DNA of 64,000 bases, from contig JADJCS010000018.1 in assembly GCA_016703105.1 (NCBI GenBank), positions 1 to 64,000 of the forward strand, in the 5' to 3' direction. How positions within the stretch are numbered: position 1 is the stretch's first letter; each line of letters opens with the position of its first letter. The stretch is from Flavobacteriales bacterium. GTDB taxonomy: Bacteria; Bacteroidota; Bacteroidia; Flavobacteriales_F; PHOS-HE28. Shown piece after piece: positions 59,630 to 64,000 of this stretch. A program made the translations under genes and the position numbers. The notes beneath the pieces were generated by a model. That model made no database searches. It had not been told where the DNA came from and worked only from the letters and a program-made list of their open reading frames with translations.

Positions 59630-59860
59630 GCTTCGCGCGAACGCGATCAACGGCCTCACACCCCCTCGATCCGCCTTGCGCGAAGCCTCGAAGTAGCGAT
59701 CGCGCGCATCAGGCATTGCCGTGCGTTCGCCCCAAGTGAAGAGCGGCTGCCCCAAGGCGTTCACGAGCGCATCGGCCAGCAAGCGCGAGTGCCTTCCGTT
59801 GCCGTTCGCGAAGCAGTGGATGCACACAATTCGGTGTTTCACACGATCGCTTAGCGAAGG
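59630..59860 (-). pseudogene. truncated Fic-domain gene (mobile mystery protein B-like)
   Basis: The minus frame reads VKHRIVCIHCFANGNGRHSR and LLADALVNALGQPLFTWGER, then ASRKADRGGVRPLIAFARS. HxFxxGNGRxxR is the Fic catalytic motif, and the LFTWG and LIAFARS ends match the Fic proteins known as mobile mystery protein B. The N-terminal half is missing and stops occur just upstream, so the gene is a remnant. The companion regulator (mobile mystery A) is absent. Confidence 0.75.
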
Positions 59861-59967
59861 CGCTGCCGAAGTGGAGGGCTTTCATCCCGCTCGGCTTCGT
59901 GCCGGATGAACTAATGGAAAAATACACCGCGCTGATCAGTGAACGCGCGGTAAGGATGGGCCTGTGA
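59854..59967 (+). pseudogene. unidentified gene tail abutting the Fic remnant
   Basis: In frame to TGA 59967 the plus strand reads KALPKWRAFIPLGFVPDELM and EKYTALISERAVRMGL, with coding-like composition and no start. It touches the broken end of the Fic remnant, so both were probably cut by the same rearrangement. The family is not recognised. Confidence 0.35.
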
Positions 59968-60019
59968 ACCCCTCCGCATCAACGAAGGTGTTGTTGTCTG
60001 TCCCCTTGCTGCCTCAGTG

Positions 60020-60481
60020 CTATCGCGGTACTTCCTTCACCCCGGAGACATGCGACGACACGGCCCTCCACATGCCTTCCGTCTTGATGAACACGTTGCT
60101 GGAACAATAGATCGTCTCCTTGCTATCGTTCAGCATGTGCCCCACGCCGCTGACGATCGCTGTTCCGTTCGGCCACGTCTCCAGCCGCTTGATCTCGTAG
60201 CGGAACGAGTCCACTGCCCATTCGTTCTTCTTGATCCAATCCAGTTCATCGGCCTTCGAGAAAGTGTTGCCCTCATCATCGATCATCTGGAAATCGTCAT
60301 GCAGGATCCTGTCCAGGAGCACCGTGTCCTGTTCACGATAGGCCGCGGACCATTCCACTTCCTTCAGGTAACGAAGCCGCTCTCCATCCCCAGCCTGCAA
60401 CACTGGGTCGAAGTCCACATCGTTCGGTGCAGCGCATGCCACCATGCACACGAGCAGAGCAAGGCTGTATGATGATCTCAT
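60020..60481 (-). CDS. DUF4440/SnoaL-like lipoprotein
   Basis: Protein of 153 aa. Lipobox LLVCMVACAAP (Cys about residue 17) follows a short hydrophobic stretch. The NTF2-like core is visible in LRYLKEVEWSAAYREQDTVL, LDRILHDDFQMIDDEGNTF, RLETWPNGTAIVSGVGHML and IYCSSNVFIKTEGMWRAVSS. DUF4440 proteins are small-ligand-binding or isomerase-like. The gene is between the Fic remnant and the RidA gene; its role is unknown. Confidence 0.8.
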   Translation of the reverse strand: MRSSYSLALLVCMVACAAPNDVDFDPVLQAGDGERLRYLKEVEWSAAYREQDTVLLDRILHDDFQMIDDEGNTFSKADELDWIKKNEWAVDSFRYEIKRLETWPNGTAIVSGVGHMLNDSKETIYCSSNVFIKTEGMWRAVSSHVSGVKEVPR

Positions 60482-60551
60482 CGCGACAAGTCCACTGCCC
60501 TATCCACGCCTGTTGTCAATTCGCGGCAAGGCGGTTTCCCTGTCCGCCGGA

Positions 60552-60932
60552 TCAGCCACGCACGGCGATCGCGCTGATCTCCAGGTTCACGCCGCGCGGG
60601 AGCTCCTTCACGCCCACGGTTTCCCGTGCGGGAGGATCACCGGTGAAGAAGGACGTGTAGACACGGCTCACTTCGGCATAGAACTGGAGGTTGGTGATGT
60701 ACACCGTACACTTCACCAGATCTTCATAGCCTAGGCCGGCGCCCTTCAGCACCGCCCCGATGTTCTCCATCACCTGTTGCGTCTCCTCGGTGATATTGTT
60801 CGTTCGCAATTGGCGGGTACCACCCACACTGGCGATCTGGCCGCTGACGAAAACGAAGCCACCTGCTTCTACCGCAGGGGTATAAGGGGTGCCATGGGTG
60901 TTGTCGTCCACGGCTCGGATCGTGCGTTTCAT
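60552..60932 (-). CDS. RidA-family (YjgF/YER057c/UK114) protein
   Basis: Protein of 126 aa from ATG 60932. Landmarks: GTPYTPAVEAGGFVFVSGQI, ITEETQQVMENIGAVLKGAG, VKCTVYITNLQFYAEVSRVY and ETVGVKELPRGVNLEISAIA with the C-terminal arginine-bearing part typical of RidA. These proteins deaminate reactive enamine/imine intermediates. The upstream in-frame extension is antisense to neighbouring sequence and rejected as part of the protein. Located 160 bp after the fbp gene on the same strand. Confidence 0.93.
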   Translation of the reverse strand: MKRTIRAVDDNTHGTPYTPAVEAGGFVFVSGQIASVGGTRQLRTNNITEETQQVMENIGAVLKGAGLGYEDLVKCTVYITNLQFYAEVSRVYTSFFTGDPPARETVGVKELPRGVNLEISAIAVRG

Positions 60933-61091
60933 TCGGGTTGAGCTTTCCATGCGCTGGTGCGCCGGTGGGCACGAAGTTGCACAGAACCGGCACAACCACA
61001 AAAGCGGACCGGCCATCGGTCCGTCCGGATCGCTGCGGAGCGCGTTCAGCAAGGCATCGCGCGTGGTATGGGATCGATCGTCCCTTCCCGT

Positions 61092-62054
61092 TCAGGCTTG
61101 CGTCGCCTTCTCCACCATCCCCCGGCTGCCGATGAACAGCGGACAGCGTTGGTGGAGTTCCGTGGGCTTCAGGTCCAGGATCCGGTCGACACCATCGGTC
61201 GCCATGCCGCCCGCTTGTTCCACGATCATCGCGAGCGGGTTCGCTTCGTAGAGCAAGCGCAACTTGCCTTTCGGCGATTTGGCCGTGGCGGGGTAGAGAT
61301 AGATCCCGCCCTTGAGCAGATTGCGGTGGACGTCGGCCACCAAGCTGCCGATGTAACGTGCGCTCATCTTCTGCTTTTTGCAGCCATCGATGTAGCCGCG
61401 CACACCATCGCTGAAGTCGTAGTAGTTGCCTTCGTTCACCGAGTAGATCTTGCCTTCGGTGGGCGTCTTCATATCGGGATGGCTCAGGCAGAAGGTGCCG
61501 ATGCTCGGGTCGAGCGTGAAGCCGTTCACACCGTGGCCCGTGGTATACACCAGCATGGTGCTGCTGCCGTAAATGATATAGCCTGCGGCCACTTGCGCGG
61601 TCCCGGGCTGCATGAAGTCGTTCATCGTCGCCTTGTCGCCTGTGCTCATGCGGCGGTAGATGCTGAATATGGTGCCGATGCTCACGTTCACATCGATGTT
61701 GCTGCTGCCATCCAGCGGATCCATCGTCACCACGTACTTGCCGCCGTTGTCGAAGTGTACGATGTCGTCGTTCTCTTCGCTGGCTACGGCACACACCTGC
61801 CCCTGGCTCCGCAGCAGGCGGATGAAGAGATCGTTGGCGTAGACGTCGAGCTTCTGCTGTTGCTCGCCCTGGATGTTCTCGCTGCCCTGCGCGCCGAGGA
61901 TGTCCTCCGCCAGTCCGGCCTTGTTCACTTCGCGGTTCACCATTTTGCCCGCCAGGCGGAAGCTGGTGAGCAGTTGGCTGAGTTCACCGGTGGCGTAGGT
62001 GAATTCGTGCTGGCGTTCGGTGATGAACTCCGCGAGGGTCTTGATCTGGGCCAT
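61092..62054 (-). CDS. fbp: class 1 fructose-1,6-bisphosphatase
   Basis: Protein of 320 aa from ATG 62054. Motifs: [20 protein letters not shown] with metal ligands, [20 protein letters not shown] (the DPLDGSSN signature), [40 protein letters not shown] and [19 protein letters not shown]. Cytosolic enzyme removing the 1-phosphate of fructose 1,6-bisphosphate in gluconeogenesis. Divergent from the GNAT gene. Length equals the usual class 1 enzyme. Confidence 0.97.
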   Translation of the reverse strand: MAQIKTLAEFITERQHEFTYATGELSQLLTSFRLAGKMVNREVNKAGLAEDILGAQGSENIQGEQQQKLDVYANDLFIRLLRSQGQVCAVASEENDDIVHFDNGGKYVVTMDPLDGSSNIDVNVSIGTIFSIYRRMSTGDKATMNDFMQPGTAQVAAGYIIYGSSTMLVYTTGHGVNGFTLDPSIGTFCLSHPDMKTPTEGKIYSVNEGNYYDFSDGVRGYIDGCKKQKMSARYIGSLVADVHRNLLKGGIYLYPATAKSPKGKLRLLYEANPLAMIVEQAGGMATDGVDRILDLKPTELHQRCPLFIGSRGMVEKATQA

Positions 62055-62118
62055 GTGATGCAAAGATGCGAAGCACGCGAAGCGTCGACCCATGGGCTCG
62101 ACCGCTTTCTTTGCGCGC

Positions 62119-62595
62119 ATGGAGGTGATCACTCGAAGGGCCGGACCACGCGATGTGCCGCGTATGCTCGAACTGGTGCAGGAATTGGCCGCCTTCGAGC
62201 GCGCACCCAATGAGGTGACGGTGACGGAGGAGCAAATGCGCGAAGCCGGTTTCGGGAACGACCCTGTGTGGGTGGGCTGGGTGGCCGAGGTCGAAGGAAG
62301 GGTCCAGGGCATGGCCGTTTGCTACGAGCGCTATTCCACATGGAAGGGTCGCCGGCTCTATTTGGAGGACATCATTGTCACGGAAGCGGCGCGGGGTGGG
62401 CGCATCGGGGAGAAGCTCTTCATGGAGTGTGTGAGGTATGCCCTTGAGCGGAACCACAGCGGTATGCTCTGGCAGGTGCTCGATTGGAACACCGACGCGA
62501 TCCGGTTCTATGACCGCTTCGGCGCTGTCTATTCCAAGGAATGGCTGAACGGATCCCTCGAACTGGAGCAATTGAAGAACTTGGCGGCCCAATGA
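62119..62595 (+). CDS. GNAT-family N-acetyltransferase
   Basis: Protein of 158 aa from ATG 62119. Begins [20 protein letters not shown] (first strand and helix), with [40 protein letters not shown] (acetyl-CoA-binding loop of the R-G-x-G-x-G/A type) and [20 protein letters not shown]. Resembles diamine/spermidine-type acetyltransferases (SSAT-like) in the [12 protein letters not shown] segment; substrate not certain. The TGA overlaps the ATG of the aspartate kinase gene, so the two are coupled. Confidence 0.93.
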   Translation: MEVITRRAGPRDVPRMLELVQELAAFERAPNEVTVTEEQMREAGFGNDPVWVGWVAEVEGRVQGMAVCYERYSTWKGRRLYLEDIIVTEAARGGRIGEKLFMECVRYALERNHSGMLWQVLDWNTDAIRFYDRFGAVYSKEWLNGSLELEQLKNLAAQ

Positions 62596-63848
62596 AGGTC
62601 TTCAAGTTCGGAGGTGCCAGCGTGAAGGATGCTGCGGGGGTCCGCAATGTGGCGAGCGTTCTGGAACATTTCCTCAGCGATGATCTGCTCATTGTGGTGA
62701 GCGCGATGGGCAAGACGACCAACGCGCTCGAGGAAGTGGTGTGGGCGTACGCCGACGGGAAGGACACCGGACCGATGGTCGCCCGGCTGAAGACCTCCCA
62801 CGCGAAGGTGCTGAACGAAGTGGCCCCGGGTGATGATGGCGCCATCGAGGCGCTGATCGCATCGTTCAAGGAATTGGACCGGGCGCTCGGACAACGACCG
62901 TCCGGTCGCGTGGATCAGGACTACGATCAGATCGTATCGTTGGGCGAAGTATGGAGCACCTTGATCGTGAGCGCCCACCTGAGGTCCACCGGCCTGGCGA
63001 ATACCTGGCTCGATGCGCGAACGATCGTACGAACGGATGCCAGCCATCGCGCCGCCCGGGTCGAATGGCAGGCCTGCCAGAACCTTGCGGACCGCTATGT
63101 GAAGCCGTTGTTGATGGATAGGCCCGCGCGGGTGCTCACGCAGGGTTTCATCGGTCGCACAGCGGATGGCCGCACGACCACATTGGGCAGGGAGGGGTCC
63201 GACTTCAGCGCGGCGATATTCGCCTACTTGCTGGATGCGGAAAGCGTGACGATCTGGAAGGACGTGCCCGGCATGTTCAATGCCGATCCGAAGCGGTTCC
63301 CGGATACGGAACTTCTCCCCCACATCAGCTACCGGGAAGCGATCGAACTGAGCTATTTCGGCGCGAGCGTGATCCATCCACGCACTTTACAGCCGTTGCT
63401 GAAGAAGCACATCCCGCTGTTCGTGCGTTCGTTCGTTGACCTCAATGCGCCAGGCAGCACCATCGATGACCGGAGCGAGAACGATCCGCTGATCCCTTCG
63501 TTCATCGTCAAGCCGGAACAACTGCTCATCAGCATCACGCCGCGTGATCTCAGCTTCATAGTCGAGGAGAACCTCAGTGGCATTTTCTGGTTGTTCGCGC
63601 AGCGCAATGTGCGCATCGACCTTATGCAGAACAGCGCGGTGGCCTTCAGTGTGGTGGTGGACGACACGCTCCGGTCGCGCGAGCTCATCGAGGAATTGCG
63701 CAAGGGGTATGAGGTCCGCTACAATGATGGTTGCGAGCTGATCACGGTGCGCCACTTCGATGAGGCCACGCTGGCGAAGCTCACGGCGGGAAGGGAGGTG
63801 CTGATCGAGCAACGCAGCCGGAGCACCGCCCGGTTCGTAGTGCAGTGA
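62592..63848 (+). CDS. aspartate kinase
   Basis: Protein of 418 aa from ATG 62592 (ATGA overlap with the GNAT stop). [20 protein letters not shown] is the N-terminal kinase motif KFGG; LLIVVSAMGKTTNALEEVVW, IVSLGEVWSTLIVSAHLRST, VLTQGFIGRTADGRTTTLGR and EGSDFSAAIFAYLLDAESVT complete the catalytic domain. The C-terminal part (LLISITPRDLSFIVEENLSG, IDLMQNSAVAFSVVV) is an ACT-domain pair for allosteric control. It phosphorylates aspartate, the first step towards lysine, threonine and methionine. Shorter than the usual 450 aa lysC type but complete. Gene symbol left open because lysC and thrA/metL types are not separable here. Confidence 0.93.
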   Translation: MKVFKFGGASVKDAAGVRNVASVLEHFLSDDLLIVVSAMGKTTNALEEVVWAYADGKDTGPMVARLKTSHAKVLNEVAPGDDGAIEALIASFKELDRALGQRPSGRVDQDYDQIVSLGEVWSTLIVSAHLRSTGLANTWLDARTIVRTDASHRAARVEWQACQNLADRYVKPLLMDRPARVLTQGFIGRTADGRTTTLGREGSDFSAAIFAYLLDAESVTIWKDVPGMFNADPKRFPDTELLPHISYREAIELSYFGASVIHPRTLQPLLKKHIPLFVRSFVDLNAPGSTIDDRSENDPLIPSFIVKPEQLLISITPRDLSFIVEENLSGIFWLFAQRNVRIDLMQNSAVAFSVVVDDTLRSRELIEELRKGYEVRYNDGCELITVRHFDEATLAKLTAGREVLIEQRSRSTARFVVQ

Positions 63849-64000
63849 TCAGCGTTCCTCGAGCAGGCGGATCACCCGGTCCGGGTAATCGCTGATGATG
63901 CCGTCCACGCCCAGGTCCAGCATCCGCGTGATATCCGCCTCTTCGTTCACCGTCCAAACCACCAGTTGCATTTCCATTTTACGGAGCGTGGCGAGCAGGT
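63849..64000 (-). CDS. C-terminal end of a glycerophosphodiester phosphodiesterase (partial)
   Basis: The minus frame enters from the window edge and ends at 63849. It reads LRKMEMQLVVWTVNEEADIT and then RMLDLGVDGIISDYPDRVIR before the stop. VxxWTVN and GVDGIISDYPD are the C-terminal hallmark of the GDPD TIM barrel. It hydrolyses glycerophosphodiesters to glycerol 3-phosphate and an alcohol. The start and catalytic His/Glu residues are outside the window. Its stop abuts the aspartate kinase stop, tail-to-tail. Confidence 0.9.
   Translation of the reverse strand, partial: LLATLRKMEMQLVVWTVNEEADITRMLDLGVDGIISDYPDRVIRLLEER

Overview
The window comes from a high-GC member of the Bacteroidota, most likely a Flavobacteriales-type environmental or metagenome-derived genome. 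Evidence: at least six secreted proteins end in type IX secretion (T9SS) C-terminal sorting tails; there is an ExbB-ExbD-ExbD-TonB cluster of Bacteroidota type; a DUF3078 protein and a DUF5679 protein are present; promoter-like boxes fit the Bacteroidota TAnnTTTG -7 consensus; and Shine-Dalgarno sequences are mostly absent. No rRNA, tRNA, CRISPR array, complete insertion sequence or prophage was recognised.

Layout. 1-2.6 kb (minus): TonB/ExbD/ExbD/ExbB energy-transduction cluster with several single-base indels. 2.9-3.8 kb: deoC. 3.9-9.2 kb (minus): a tightly packed operon of a second TonB-C protein, a zinc-ribbon membrane protein, a TerB-like protein, an exported outer-membrane-like protein and small proteins. 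9.2-14.3 kb: a truncated sigma-factor head, a DUF4143 ATPase, an ECF sigma factor, a frame-disrupted membrane/TPR gene and a frame-disrupted CHAT protease gene. 14.4-20.3 kb: an orphan T9SS tail and two T9SS beta-helix proteins. 20.4-21.7 kb: DinB protein, toxin-antitoxin (TA) pair, truncated aldehyde dehydrogenase (ALDH) head. 21.8-23.9 kb: ECF sigma factor coupled to MscS-like and MscL channels. 24.0-29.9 kb: DUF3078, ALDH, a repeat-rich T9SS protein. 29.9-32.0 kb: a TA island in which two RelE/ParE-type pairs are bracketed by three near-identical truncated gene heads, followed by HicB, a HicA gene with an internal stop, and a fourth, different head. 32.0-42.4 kb: small regulators with partner enzymes (HxlR/reductase, ArsR/SRPBCC), an ALDH-like protein lacking its catalytic half, LOG-family and VTT-family proteins, T9SS proteins. 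42.5-46.9 kb: three tandem TPR membrane proteins with almost identical 115-residue C-termini. 47.0-53.4 kb: a tripartite RND efflux operon. 53.4-57.9 kb: a HEPN-like protein, Mfd and a membrane protein. 58-64 kb: T9SS protein, Fic remnant, DUF4440 lipoprotein, RidA, Fbp, GNAT, aspartate kinase and the end of a glycerophosphodiesterase.

Three points stand out. (1) Truncated 5' gene heads (DHFR/RibD-like, ALDH, sigma factor) recur next to TA modules or the ATPase. In the 29.9-31.3 kb island three heads break at the same nucleotide and exactly bracket the TA pairs, which suggests a cassette-like insertion or recombination process. (2) The triplicated TPR-membrane gene family has divergent sensor parts and homogenised C-terminal membrane modules, a candidate uncharacterised signalling family. 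(3) Indels cluster at 0-2.6 kb and 9-12.5 kb. Some compensate each other within a few bases, so they are more likely read or assembly errors than real pseudogenisation; this should be settled before those genes are called dead.
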